Below are positions 8,638-16,376 of a DNA stretch of 21,792 bases, one piece after another. The stretch is from Haloferacaceae archaeon (GTDB taxonomy: Archaea > Halobacteriota > Halobacteria > Halobacteriales > Haloferacaceae). How positions within the stretch are numbered: position 1 is the stretch's first letter; every line of letters begins with the position of its first letter. The stretch covers positions 1-21,792 of the forward strand of contig JAQCMZ010000129.1 in NCBI GenBank assembly GCA_028274825.1. The letters are read 5' to 3'. Made by a program: the position numbers and the translations under genes. Under the pieces are notes generated by a model. That model was not told the origin of the DNA, did not search any database, and worked only from the letters and a program-made list of their open reading frames with translations.

Positions 8638-8846
8638 CAAAATACAGTTTATAATATCTGTCTCGGCCTGATACCTCCTCTGGCGGTTCAGGCTACCCCT
8701 TCGACTCGGTGCTAATCGCATGACACCGGTTCAGTGCGAGCCTACGCGCGTGGCTAATTTCCCACTGGGACTGTGAATCTCGACAGACTGAGCCATATCC
8801 GGTTTACACCCAGATAATTCGGGTCTTTGATACGCTGAGAGCCGGG

Positions 8847-8879
8847 AATACCGCCTAATAATCGGTCGATAATCGGTAT
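8847..8879. promoter_or_regulatory. Candidate operator upstream of the DUF7344 operon
   Basis: The 9-mer ataatcggt occurs twice (8858-8866 and 8869-8877), 11 bp apart, about one helical turn. The pair sits between the inverted arms ataccg (8848-8853) and cggtat (8874-8879). It ends about 30 bp before the TATA-like box at 8910-8916, in the divergent promoter region. The arrangement looks like a protein-binding site. The binding protein is unknown; autoregulation by the DUF7344 product is a reasonable guess. Confidence 0.4.
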
Positions 8880-8909
8880 CTCACATAACCCCGTAAACTG
8901 TTTTACAGG

Positions 8910-8916
8910 TTTATTA
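8910..8916 (+). promoter_or_regulatory. TATA-like box for the DUF7344/DUF1102-like operon
   Basis: tttatta lies about 35 nt before the ATG at 8948, which would give a very short leader. A second candidate, ttttac, lies at 8901-8906. Confidence 0.45.
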
Positions 8917-8947
8917 GGCTGTGTCCACTAGTAATGGTAGAGAGTAG

Positions 8948-9601
8948 ATGTCGGCAAGCAAACACTCATCCAGAAACGAACCGAATGATAACAACTCTCT
9001 TCTCAGTGAGAGATCAGCCGCTGGATCGACCCCACGTGGGTCCACCGATACTGACGAACTCCGTGAAGGGACGGTGTACGATGTACTCTCGAACAAGCGT
9101 CGTCGGTATGTCGTTTACATGTTGAAACAGAACGCCGAACGGACCACCATCGGCGAGATGGCAGAGCGTGTTGCAGCGTGGGAATATGACATCTCGGTGC
9201 AGCAGGTGATGGGAGACCAGCGGAAGCGCGTGTACACCGCGCTTCAGCAGACGCATCTTCCGATGATGGACGATGCCGGCCTGATCGCGTTCAACAAAGA
9301 TCGTGGGATCGTCACGCCCGAGCCGACCGTCCAGGGGATCGAGGTGTACGAAGAGAACACGCCAGAGCAGACTGACTCGTGGAGCGAATACTATCTCGGT
9401 CTCTCATCTGCCGGGGCAGTTTTCTGGCTCGGGTCAGCAACCGGCGCCCCGCTACTCGGAGCAGTGTCGATGTCGCTGCTCGCGATAGCGTTCGTGACCA
9501 TCTTTTTCGGCTCGGCAGTCGCTCACTGGCATGTTCACCGCGACGAGCAGTCGGAAACTGCTGGGAAGCCCCCAGAAGTGACACGAAACGGGGGCGACTG
9601 A
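8948..9601 (+). CDS. DUF7344 domain protein: helix-turn-helix-like regulator with two membrane segments
   Basis: The 217-residue product begins with a polar tail (1-40). A winged-helix-like domain follows with the DUF7344 pattern: VYDVLSNKRRRYVVYML (43-59), TTIGEMAERVAAWE (66-79), then RKRVYTALQQTHLPMMDDAGLI (92-113). Two membrane helices lie at about 149-167 and 170-193, followed by a short charged tail. DUF7344 proteins are haloarchaeal putative regulators. The membrane helices suggest a DNA-binding domain tethered at the membrane that may respond to the state of the secretion or surface system. The stop is one nucleotide from the next start, so the two genes are surely cotranscribed. The gene is divergent from the signal peptidase gene. 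DNA binding is inferred and not shown. Confidence 0.88.
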   Translation: MSASKHSSRNEPNDNNSLLSERSAAGSTPRGSTDTDELREGTVYDVLSNKRRRYVVYMLKQNAERTTIGEMAERVAAWEYDISVQQVMGDQRKRVYTALQQTHLPMMDDAGLIAFNKDRGIVTPEPTVQGIEVYEENTPEQTDSWSEYYLGLSSAGAVFWLGSATGAPLLGAVSMSLLAIAFVTIFFGSAVAHWHVHRDEQSETAGKPPEVTRNGGD

Positions 9602-9602
9602 G

Positions 9603-10505
9603 ATGAAACGACGCAACCTACTGGCAATCGGTAGCTCCATTCTCGGCGGGGGTGCTATCATCGGGACGGGCGCAGTCTCCGAAAGTACGGTCGATCGAGA
9701 GGGCAATATCACGGTCTCTGGAGACCGTGATGCTGCGTATCTGGGATTATTCTCGCCTGCGAATTCAATCGACAAGTTGGCAAATGAGTTTAATAATACC
9801 CCGAGCGACTTCTTAATCAATGTCGAAAACCGAATGGGCGTTGACCTAGAAAATCTCAGGTTTCGTCAACTTAAGGGAGATGTCGTCACGAACGTTCTTC
9901 AAACGCAAGGCAGGAACCTCCCTGCTGGGGAGCTCAAATTCTTCCAGGTAGAAGTGACCTGCACTAGCAAAGACCCGACGCTCGAGTACGCTGTGAGCGT
10001 CGGCGAGAAGGGAAGTAGTGATGATGCTCCCAACGATAACGATGTCTCGATCGATGCGGCCCGGTCTCTCTCTCTCGAAAGTCCAGAAAATATCGTCTCG
10101 AAGGGCAAATCGGGAGCAAAAAACGACGATCATATTTTCCGTGTTTTCCCGAGCGAGTTCAGTCAACACGACGCAACACAGATTGAAGTGACATATCCAA
10201 CAGACTTCAATCTCAACGAAGCTACCTTAGACTTTGTCAGTGTTCGAGCCGGTGACAATACCGCACGCCCCGATGGTAACCAGCTCACATTTGATTCGAC
10301 GTCTGGGAGTGACAATCCCAATACCAACCAACTCACGATCGATATGAGTTTAACCGACCTCAAATTCAAGAATAATCGCGTTGTGCAGGTAGAATACGGG
10401 TCCGTCGATAATCCGGACCCAATCGGTGGCAATGTAGATGTCAAACTTACTGGTGAACTCAACGACAGTGGTTCAACGGCTGAAGTCCGGACGGTTTCCT
10501 TCTAG
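9603..10505 (+). CDS. Secreted DUF1102-like (TasA/camelysin-type) protein
   Basis: The 300-residue secreted protein has an N-terminus MKRRNLLAIG...GTGAVSES that closely parallels the DUF1102 protein at 12293-12841. It has an RR pair, a Gly-rich moderately hydrophobic core (9-25), and a GTGAVSE processing region like the archaeal substrates of SipW-like peptidases. The mature part is acidic, rich in Asn/Asp and beta-prone, with no Cys pairs or catalytic motif, and it lacks a C-terminal anchor. It ends in EVRTVSF, a beta-strand-like C-terminus. It follows the DUF7344 regulator with a 1-nt gap and lies opposite the signal peptidase gene. A structural or fibre role is inferred by analogy with TasA and archaeal bundling pili. 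Codon use is less GC-biased (many aat, aaa and tta codons) than in its neighbours, perhaps from faster evolution or transfer. Confidence 0.85.
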   Translation: MKRRNLLAIGSSILGGGAIIGTGAVSESTVDREGNITVSGDRDAAYLGLFSPANSIDKLANEFNNTPSDFLINVENRMGVDLENLRFRQLKGDVVTNVLQTQGRNLPAGELKFFQVEVTCTSKDPTLEYAVSVGEKGSSDDAPNDNDVSIDAARSLSLESPENIVSKGKSGAKNDDHIFRVFPSEFSQHDATQIEVTYPTDFNLNEATLDFVSVRAGDNTARPDGNQLTFDSTSGSDNPNTNQLTIDMSLTDLKFKNNRVVQVEYGSVDNPDPIGGNVDVKLTGELNDSGSTAEVRTVSF

Positions 10506-10974
10506 CCACAACCAGCAGATCGTTCGTTCAAAAAACGACGGTTTCATTCTGTCGGACAAAGGTAGGTGAATCGGAGATGGCTGCTCCGGCTCCGCTTCTC
10601 GAAATCCCATACGGACCCCGTAGTTCGTGAGCAGAGGTCCGACGAAAAGCCGGAGAGATTTGTTGAGCGTTTCCCGGGCGGGCAGCTCAACAGACTGTCT
10701 ATATCCTGACCGGTTGTGGATGTCTAAAACCATTATTCTCCGATTCTGACGCCTACAGGATTTCACATAGTTTCACTCACGCTGACAGCTGGAGGCGTCC
10801 GCGCTGTCACCGTTTGAGAATGACTCTGCACACACTGTTTCGGGTATCATCAGACGGGTGGTGTGATGGTGAGGGCACCTACGCTCACTGACTGGCGAAC
10901 TGCGAGTTTCGATTTGTTCGCGTGGTTTTGTCAGTTACTAGCGAACTGTGGGAGAGACGACACTGCCGACGAAT
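10506..10974. other. Gene-free stretch
   Basis: 469 bp between the converging DUF1102-like and zinc-ribbon genes. A minus-strand frame (10473-10766, or from an internal ATG at 10733) has a TATA-like ggttttaga near its start but overlaps the upstream gene end and matches nothing I recognise. It is not called. No RNA gene is visible. Confidence 0.4.
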
Positions 10975-11826
10975 TCACTCATTCGAAGATGATATAACAT
11001 CGGTTCCACAGTCGTCACACGTAGCCGAGAGACACTCGCCGTCTAGAACGACGACATCGGTGGCACGGTCAGGGGTCTCCAGTTTTTTCCCGCACCCAGG
11101 GCAGGCGTTCAACAGCGATCGAAGAAACAGAATCAGATCGGCTCGGGTGCGTTCGTCCAGTTCCTCCCACTCCGAAATCCAACTGGCGAGAGTCGAGTTG
11201 ATAGCGATGTCGGCCGCAAACGCGGCAGGAGACGCCCACCAACCAATCATCTCCGCATTCGACGTGACGATGAATCTGCCGTCGTGTTCCGACAGTTCGA
11301 CTGCGGTGGGATCAGCCCCGAGTACCGACGCAAGTCGGTCGACGGCCCGGCGATTGTCGTCGCGGAGTGTCTGTATTTGGCGAAGCCAGTCTTCTCTGAA
11401 TGCGCCGGCGAGACGGAGTTCGGCATCCTCGCGCTCGATTACTCCTGTTGAAAGGAGAACCTGCTCGCTCTGTTCTGGTGACAGTCCGCGCTGGAGTCTC
11501 GGTGCGACCACCGCTCTGTGGGTCTGGCGTTCATCGTGTGGCCCGCTTTTGTCGGACTCGAGGCCGAGTCGGGCGAGTTTTCTCGCACGGGGCAAACTCT
11601 CGTACAATTTCGATGTCCCGGGAAGAACGTATCCCCGAAAGAGGATTGTTATAGCTGTCACTGCACCAACCGCAACTGCCGCCAGCACTGAGGCCGTCGA
11701 CATCACAGTTGTGGCCGCGACACCGCTCCCGACGCTCAGACCCGTCAAAAACGGCCGTCTGTTTTCACCGGTGTATTCGGGATTTCGGAGTCGAGTCCAC
11801 ATCCGCGAGAGATATTGTTTCCACAT
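10975..11826 (-). CDS. Haloarchaeal membrane protein with C-terminal zinc ribbon
   Basis: The 283-residue protein has a short basic start, then RNPEYTGENR at about 14-23, a membrane segment or hairpin over 30-63 (GVAATTVMSTASVLAAVAVG...), and RGYVLPGT (64-71). A long charged cytoplasmic region follows, and a four-Cys zinc ribbon ends the protein (CPGC at 242-245 and CDDC at 270-273). The NPEYTGENR...RGYLVPGT architecture recurs in haloarchaeal conserved membrane proteins of unknown function. As I recall them, the motif usually continues C-x-P-C-T; here it reads RRPFLT, so that Cys pair is missing. A GTG 18 nt upstream (11844) is an alternative start. The ATG is preferred because a short aggt-like motif precedes it. 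It may belong to the surrounding secretion cluster only by position. Confidence 0.82.
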   Translation of the reverse strand: MWKQYLSRMWTRLRNPEYTGENRRPFLTGLSVGSGVAATTVMSTASVLAAVAVGAVTAITILFRGYVLPGTSKLYESLPRARKLARLGLESDKSGPHDERQTHRAVVAPRLQRGLSPEQSEQVLLSTGVIEREDAELRLAGAFREDWLRQIQTLRDDNRRAVDRLASVLGADPTAVELSEHDGRFIVTSNAEMIGWWASPAAFAADIAINSTLASWISEWEELDERTRADLILFLRSLLNACPGCGKKLETPDRATDVVVLDGECLSATCDDCGTDVISSSNE

Positions 11827-11844
11827 ATCAGTGCTTACCTTCAC

Positions 11845-12292
11845 GAGACTCGATGGTCCTCACGGACCCCGTGGTCGATTTCGGTCACGGACGAGCGTCT
11901 CAACCAGATCAACGGGTCGGTGTCTCGCCACTATGGCTACTGTCCAGAGCTTGCAGACAGGACCCACGGGAGAATAACTCATTGGCTACCCACGGCGGAA
12001 TCCAGGTATTACCCCGCTCGTGTGTCCCGTCTGTTGGAGTGTCCGAATCAACACGATCCAGTTCGGAGACGTCAAAGCGCGACTGATCGAGATTCTACTC
12101 GATATCGGAAGCGAAGCCGAATCTCTCAAATCACGGTAGATAGGTGTCTGCCGTGTATCACGACTGAACCGATCTGGAAACGCGGTCTGGCGGACACATC
12201 TCTGGCCATGGTGGTTACTCCCACGCTCTGAGCGGAGCGAGGAAACGGGGTGAGACCACTGTCGAATCCCGGGCGGGTTCGGCTTAGCTGCT
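11845..12292. other. Gene-free stretch
   Basis: About 450 bp between two minus-strand genes. Overlapping open frames on both strands lack domain patterns and codon bias. No structured RNA or insertion-sequence end is evident. Confidence 0.4.
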
Positions 12293-12841
12293 CTATCCAC
12301 CATCGACGATGACACCAGCTGTGATAATCACCGAATCAACGCCTTCTTTGGCCGATTCGACGGCAGCGGTGTCGATCAACAGGCCGATATTTCGACTTTC
12401 ACCCACGTTTAGTGAGACTGCGTTCTCGGCACTGGTGCGGATAGTGACACCGGTGGTGGCTCTCGGATTCGGTGCGGCTGCATTCCCCGTGTAGAATTCG
12501 GCCGTGATACCGGCCGCTTCGAACTGTTCGAACCGGACGGACAGCGGGTTCGGGCCCGGATTCGTCAGTTTGATCAGGTCATCGAGAGCGGTCACGGCCT
12601 CGGTGTTGACACCCTCACCGGGGGCCCCACTGAGATTGCTGATCGTCAGCGTCACCTCGCCGGCTTCTGTGGTCACGAAGTTGTCCAGCGTCTTGTCACT
12701 GATCGGCTCCAGCTGCACGAACGCATTGCTATCGGCACTGACGTTGATGCTGACCTCGCGTTCAGCGCCGATTTCACTGACTGCTCCTGTGCCGACTGCC
12801 GATCCGCCCCCGAGTGCGAGGAGTAACATTCTCCGTTTCAT
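12293..12841 (-). CDS. DUF1102 family secreted protein
   Basis: The 182-residue secreted protein shows the classic DUF1102 start MKRRMLLLALGGGSAVGTGA, then VSEIGAEREVSINVSADSNAFVQLEP (25-50), a beta-rich body with FEQFEAAGITAEFY, and a final strand (VDSVIITAGVIVDGG). The signal region has the RR pair and GTGA-type processing motif typical of archaeal proteins cut by SipW-like signal peptidases. DUF1102 belongs to the wider TasA/camelysin-like group, so a fibre or matrix role is plausible but not shown. It shares its N-terminal layout with the 9603-10505 product about 1.8 kb away, which suggests paralogous substrates of the same peptidase. The usual DUF1102 length is near 180 residues, so it appears complete. 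Confidence 0.92.
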   Translation of the reverse strand: MKRRMLLLALGGGSAVGTGAVSEIGAEREVSINVSADSNAFVQLEPISDKTLDNFVTTEAGEVTLTISNLSGAPGEGVNTEAVTALDDLIKLTNPGPNPLSVRFEQFEAAGITAEFYTGNAAAPNPRATTGVTIRTSAENAVSLNVGESRNIGLLIDTAAVESAKEGVDSVIITAGVIVDGG

Positions 12842-13287
12842 GAATTATCCAGACTTGCCGAATGCTGGTACTATTCCAACAAACACGGGCTAGGGGTATC
12901 GTTATGTGTGCGCTGAACGGCCTCAAGCATCGCGTGACAGCACCCGGCCGGTGGTGATGAGAACGTCCCCTGGACCCATAGTCGTCACCGGACGGGACAG
13001 TCGGCCTCGTGGGTGCAGCGTAGTGTTGTCCAGTGTTCCAGCGGGGAGATCACAGAAAATCACGGAGGAAGGCCACGGCTTCAGCCGTGGGTAGTTGAGG
13101 ACCGAGCAGCGTCGCGGTGCATTCCCGAGTAATACCGAATGCGTTTGCCGCGGGTGCGAGTTGTCTCCGGTATCGAAGGGCACTCTGCCACCGTTCTGTC
13201 AGACGGCACGGATCCCTCAGGCACGTGTCTGACTGACCCCGTTGTCGACCAGATCGGTGCTGTGTACGATAATTCGACGTTCGTGAT
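12842..13287. other. Non-coding stretch with structured RNA-like DNA
   Basis: No gene is supported here. The stretch holds the upstream region of the DUF1102 gene and a long inverted-repeat structure (12940-13016), followed by a compact hairpin that resembles an IS200/IS605 end (13073-13090). Confidence 0.45.
12940..13100 (+). mobile_element. Structured IS200/IS605-type right-end scar (possible orphan omega-RNA)
   Basis: gcacccggccg (12940-12950) pairs with cggcc-tcgt-gggtgc (13002-13016), leaving a 4-nt bulge. Inside, ggtga/tcacc (12953-12957 and 12985-12989) can pair, and gtccc (12965-12969) could form a pseudoknot with gggac (12994-12998). About 55 nt later comes a perfect 8-bp hairpin ccacggct-tc-agccgtgg (13073-13090), followed by gtagttgag. 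The terminal part is nearly the same as the scar at 21639-21670. The layout resembles a TnpB guide-RNA scaffold, but no tnpB frame precedes it. Confidence 0.4.
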
Positions 13288-14039
13288 TTGGACGGGAGCG
13301 CACACACAGGTTTCACACCCAACTCGTGCGGGTTCGGCCGTGATTACAACACAGCGAGGCGAAAGCCGCCGATTGTAGCCGGAGGAGAGTCGATTCTCAC
13401 ACTGTCAGCCACTGTAACACCGGAACAATGCAAGCGCACACGGCCAGCGAAATGGGACCGACAGCGAGGACACAACACACAGCAGATAGACTGCCAGCCG
13501 TCAACGCATCGTATATCGCAGCCGCCAAACTCCATGCCCGTCGAAGGGATTCTCATCGTGCCGGGGGCTGATAGAATTGCAACTCTCAAATTCCTACTGT
13601 TGGGGATGTCTCCGCTCCTGGGACTGACGAGAATCGACGGACAGCCATACTACGTGAAGACACCTTCCAGACGAGAGTGGATATCGATGAGACACACCGA
13701 CGAGCCACCGTCCGGTCTTTCCGGGGCTAATATATCGTTTTTGTTCCGGTTCAGAAATAATGATACCAGCGACATAACCCGGATGAGCGCGAACGGACCA
13801 TCAGGCTACTCGCGTTACGCGTTACTGGTGTTGTTCCCGCTCGATTGTACTTGCAGAACTGTTCAGTCCGGCGAACCACCGCTGCCGCCGAAAGTCGGTC
13901 CCGTTTCGCCGGCGATCATCGGATCGGTGTGCGTCCCCATATCAGTAGTTGAAAACACGGTTTTATTATTCAATACGAGACATGTAATGATGGTGTATCA
14001 TGGTTTGTTACCAGATCACCACTGAATAAAGAAATCGTA
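13288..14039. other. Gene-free stretch
   Basis: An open frame spans 13288-14025 on the plus strand, but its translation is rich in Arg/Ser/Pro, lacks the acidic haloarchaeal composition, and shows no domain. I treat it as spurious. The right end has an isolated TATA-like element (13961-13971) without a gene behind it. Confidence 0.4.
13961..13971 (+). promoter_or_regulatory. Orphan promoter-like element
   Basis: gttttattatt is a good haloarchaeal TATA-like sequence. Starts about 20-25 nt downstream open only an ATG-TAA pair or a 12-codon frame from 13987. It may drive a small RNA or be a leftover of a lost gene. Confidence 0.25.
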
Positions 14040-14310
14040 TTACCAATAACTGATATAGACGGAAGCGGTGCCCGCTGGCCCGGCGTCATTTATTCCACCA
14101 CTGGTCAAATGTGAGATATCAAGAGCGAAACCCGTCGTGCTCGTCTCGGTCGTGATCTGTATCATGTGGATCAGCGGCTCGCCGTCGAGTGCGGTCGTCA
14201 CGGCGTTTGTCGACAGTCGTCGAGTTGATGACCTTGGTGTCATCCGGACTGTTTGCCAACACGTGCTCCAGCGGCACCTGCCTCGCATCTCGGGTACTGA
14301 TCTCTAATTA
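14040..14310 (-). pseudogene. Frameshifted gene relic
   Basis: On the minus strand two neighbouring frames look coding and appear to join by a frameshift near 14200-14215. The first reads TRDARQVPLEHVLANSPDDT and then KVINSTTVDK; the second reads AVTTALDGEPLIHMIQITTE, then a 33-residue continuation ending ASVYISYW before the stop at 14040. Both have the G/C-ending codons and acidic tone of neighbouring genes, unlike the surrounding DNA. An in-frame stop just upstream of the first part (about 14310) means any 5' portion is lost. I do not recognise the parent family. Confidence 0.35.
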
Positions 14311-15070
14311 CAGAACTCAAGACGAAAACCAACCCACAGGTGGGATGAAGTCGACCTGAGAGGAAAGATCCGCCGGTCGCGTTCGAATGGAGTCCACGCT
14401 CTGTTATCATTCGATACGCAGCGTGGATCGAGACAGGCGACGCGCTGGGGCGGGACGAGGACCCCCGCTCATGCTCACGATGGCCACGAATGCGTCTCAT
14501 CTCTCACACCGTCGTGGCCCGTCCAGCAGCGGTTGGCATCTTAGACACAGACTCTCCCTTCCAACAGAGACGTGAGTAGGGCTGATTCGATTTTAGTCTG
14601 GCCTGTTGTACACAGTGTCAGCCCGCTGTTCGACGAATGCCACTCTTGTCTGGAATGCAACAGCCAGCGGAGACGCGCTGACGCCATGCGTCGCGAGAGG
14701 CCGACGCCCTGTCAGCGACCCCGCACAGCCACGGAAGACCTGACTCGGCGGGTTCCTTACAGCCGGATCTCACACCTGTAGCGATGATCGTAACGTCTCG
14801 GTGAAAAACGGTGGGTAGCCAAAGACTGCGTCTCTCCTGTCTGTGCTACCCAGGATACCCAACGCCTCTGTGAACGACTAGGGCGATAGAGGAGGCCAAG
14901 TGAACACAGTCAGTTACTCACCACGCCGAACGAACTCACTGACTCCGTATTTCTACAAGTGCAAAGCACGGGTTCTCGAACCTACTACAACTTCCCTGCT
15001 GAAGGAGGGACGTTTGGGTCATGAGACCTGAAGCAACCCGCTTCGCTTCCGTTGATTTAACTGAATTGAG
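14311..15070. other. Gene-free stretch with small inverted repeats
   Basis: No gene is supported. Visible structures are cccac-agg-tggg near 14335 and an 8-bp inverted repeat tgggtagc/gctaccca (14812-14819 and 14845-14852). Short open frames lack codon bias. Confidence 0.4.
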
Positions 15071-15645
15071 GGCGCTAAGCCCCCTTCCTCAGCGAGCGGC
15101 CGTGAGTAGGGAGGGGATACAGCGCCCGCACGAGTTACTTGCACGTTCTCCGCCACGCTTACTACCTCTGCACAGCGTGTCATAGAACACGTCTCATGCC
15201 CTCTACCTGACGATTATGCAGGCCTAAACTCGCGTTTACTCCCCGTGGTTTCGTCAACTATTGGTTCTGTTCGAGATTGAGGCTGTGAATAATATATGTT
15301 GAGAACTATTATATGACACGCTCCCTCTGCAGTCAAACAGAGTAGTACGATACTCACCACAGTTCCGACGATGTTCAAGCGCGACAAGAAGCGCGCACCG
15401 TCGATTGTGGCTGAGTGTCCACCCGGGAGGAGTGGGACACTCCGAACCACCCGTGAAGGGAACTCGCCTGCGGAGTCTGGAATCCCTGGTTCTGTGTCGG
15501 GGATACATTCTGACACAGAAACAGGAAGCCCCATCACCAGAAGTCGCTGACTTCTGGTGAGCAGTCAGAACTCGGCGAGTTCTGACGACACCCTCACCAA
15601 CCGAGGGGCGAGGAGCCCCGAGCGCGGGAGGGTGGGGTAGTTCAC
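15071..15645 (+). mobile_element. Internally deleted IS200/IS605 (IS1341-type) element with tnpB 3' relic
   Basis: The left end is a long hairpin at 15071-15126: ggcgct/agcgcc clamp around cccccttcct and agggagggg. It shares the clamp and the ggatac-gcgcc border with the left end of the 946-1493 element. The right end (about 15533-15645) contains stems tcaccagaagt/acttctggtga and tcagaactc/gagttctga, then gggtggggtagttcac, a typical haloarchaeal TnpB right end. Just before it a plus frame ends SDTETGSPITRSR (stop at 15552), resembling the variable tail of haloarchaeal TnpB (...ETGSP). The whole element is about 575 bp, so the transposase is deleted. Bases after 15645 would be the guide if the omega-RNA is still made. 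Confidence 0.6.
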
Positions 15646-15974
15646 TAGCCGTCGAGACCCGGCCAATCACTCAGTATCAGTGCGGTCTCTCGGAGGGGTT
15701 TCGACTCCCGAGCAGTTACACTCCCGAACGCACAGCCGGTGAGACTACACTACAGAATTCGGATACAAAAGCCTGCGCGAGCCATTTTACGCCACTCGTC
15801 GCTGTCAGAGTAATAGCCGTCCACGACACGGTGTGGTGGTGTGGTAACCTCGCTGTATACGTTACTGCGTGCTGGCCTTGGTGTGTACTGGCAAACGCGT
15901 CTTCCCCAACCAGACATCGAGACGCTGTGGTCCCGCCTCCGGTGTTCAAGTATTCTGATGATGAAAGGGGAAAC
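15646..15974. other. Gene-free stretch before the 15975 gene
   Basis: About 330 bp without a gene. A plus-strand frame from 15831 runs into the real gene at 15975, but its first 48 residues are Trp/Cys/Pro-rich and unlike the acidic protein that follows. I see no insertion-sequence end here. Confidence 0.45.
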
Positions 15975-16376
15975 ATGACGAGATTTGACGCCGAAAGTTC
16001 CACTGAGCGGCAAAAACTGTTCGCAGAAGCGATTCAGGCGCATCGGCGACGTAACAGCCCATTTCTCACAGCCGAAGTTGATCCAGAAGACGATACGACA
16101 GTGACGGAAGATGAGCTCCCTCCATGGGTTCAGTTCGCAGAAAAGGAGTTCAATCTCGACGTGACTGAGCCCGAACTCGAGCGTCTGAAAGATCTTCTCG
16201 ATGAGTACCGAGAATTTCGGATCGACAGCCTGGAGAGTCCAGAAGAGGCAGAGGGGACGAACGTCAGGATCTCTGCGCGATCAGATGCCAACCGTCTGGC
16301 AGGGTTCATGAATCGCGCGTTTGCCGAGGTATACGAACTTCCAGAAGATTACCAGGTCTGGATTGTCGATCTTTAA
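15975..16376 (+). CDS. Acidic conserved haloarchaeal protein of unknown function
   Basis: The 133-residue soluble protein is very acidic. The N-terminal third is helical (TERQKLFAEAIQAHRRR) and probably flexible around DPEDDTTVTEDE. The likely conserved core is PPWVQFAEKEFNLDVTEPEL (49-68), with a following helix (ERLKDLLDEYREFRIDSLES) and ARSDANRLAGFMNRAFAEVY (101-120). The last residues are WIVDL. No catalytic motif or metal site is seen, and I do not recognise the family with certainty. The ATG at 15975 is preferred over the in-frame 15831: aaagggga sits just upstream as a possible ribosome binding site, and the protein becomes acidic only from here. It stands alone between an IS scar and a small membrane-protein gene. 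Confidence 0.85.
   Translation: MTRFDAESSTERQKLFAEAIQAHRRRNSPFLTAEVDPEDDTTVTEDELPPWVQFAEKEFNLDVTEPELERLKDLLDEYREFRIDSLESPEEAEGTNVRISARSDANRLAGFMNRAFAEVYELPEDYQVWIVDL

Noticed and set aside
10473..10766. 97-codon minus-strand frame with a TATA-like sequence near an internal ATG
   Set aside because: Overlaps the end of the 9603-10505 gene and lacks a recognisable pattern or acidic composition.
10922..11977. 351-codon open frame on the plus strand
   Set aside because: Antisense shadow of the zinc-ribbon protein gene (10975-11826); Arg/Ser-rich product with no conserved pattern.
13288..14025. 245-codon open frame on the plus strand
   Set aside because: Base composition is not haloarchaeal coding, there is no domain and no promoter near its start. 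A database search finding homologues would reverse this.
14330..14400. Possible tRNA because of gcgttcgaatgg, resembling a T-loop
   Set aside because: No acceptor stem, D-arm or anticodon arm can be formed around it; no tRNA or rRNA gene was found anywhere in the window.
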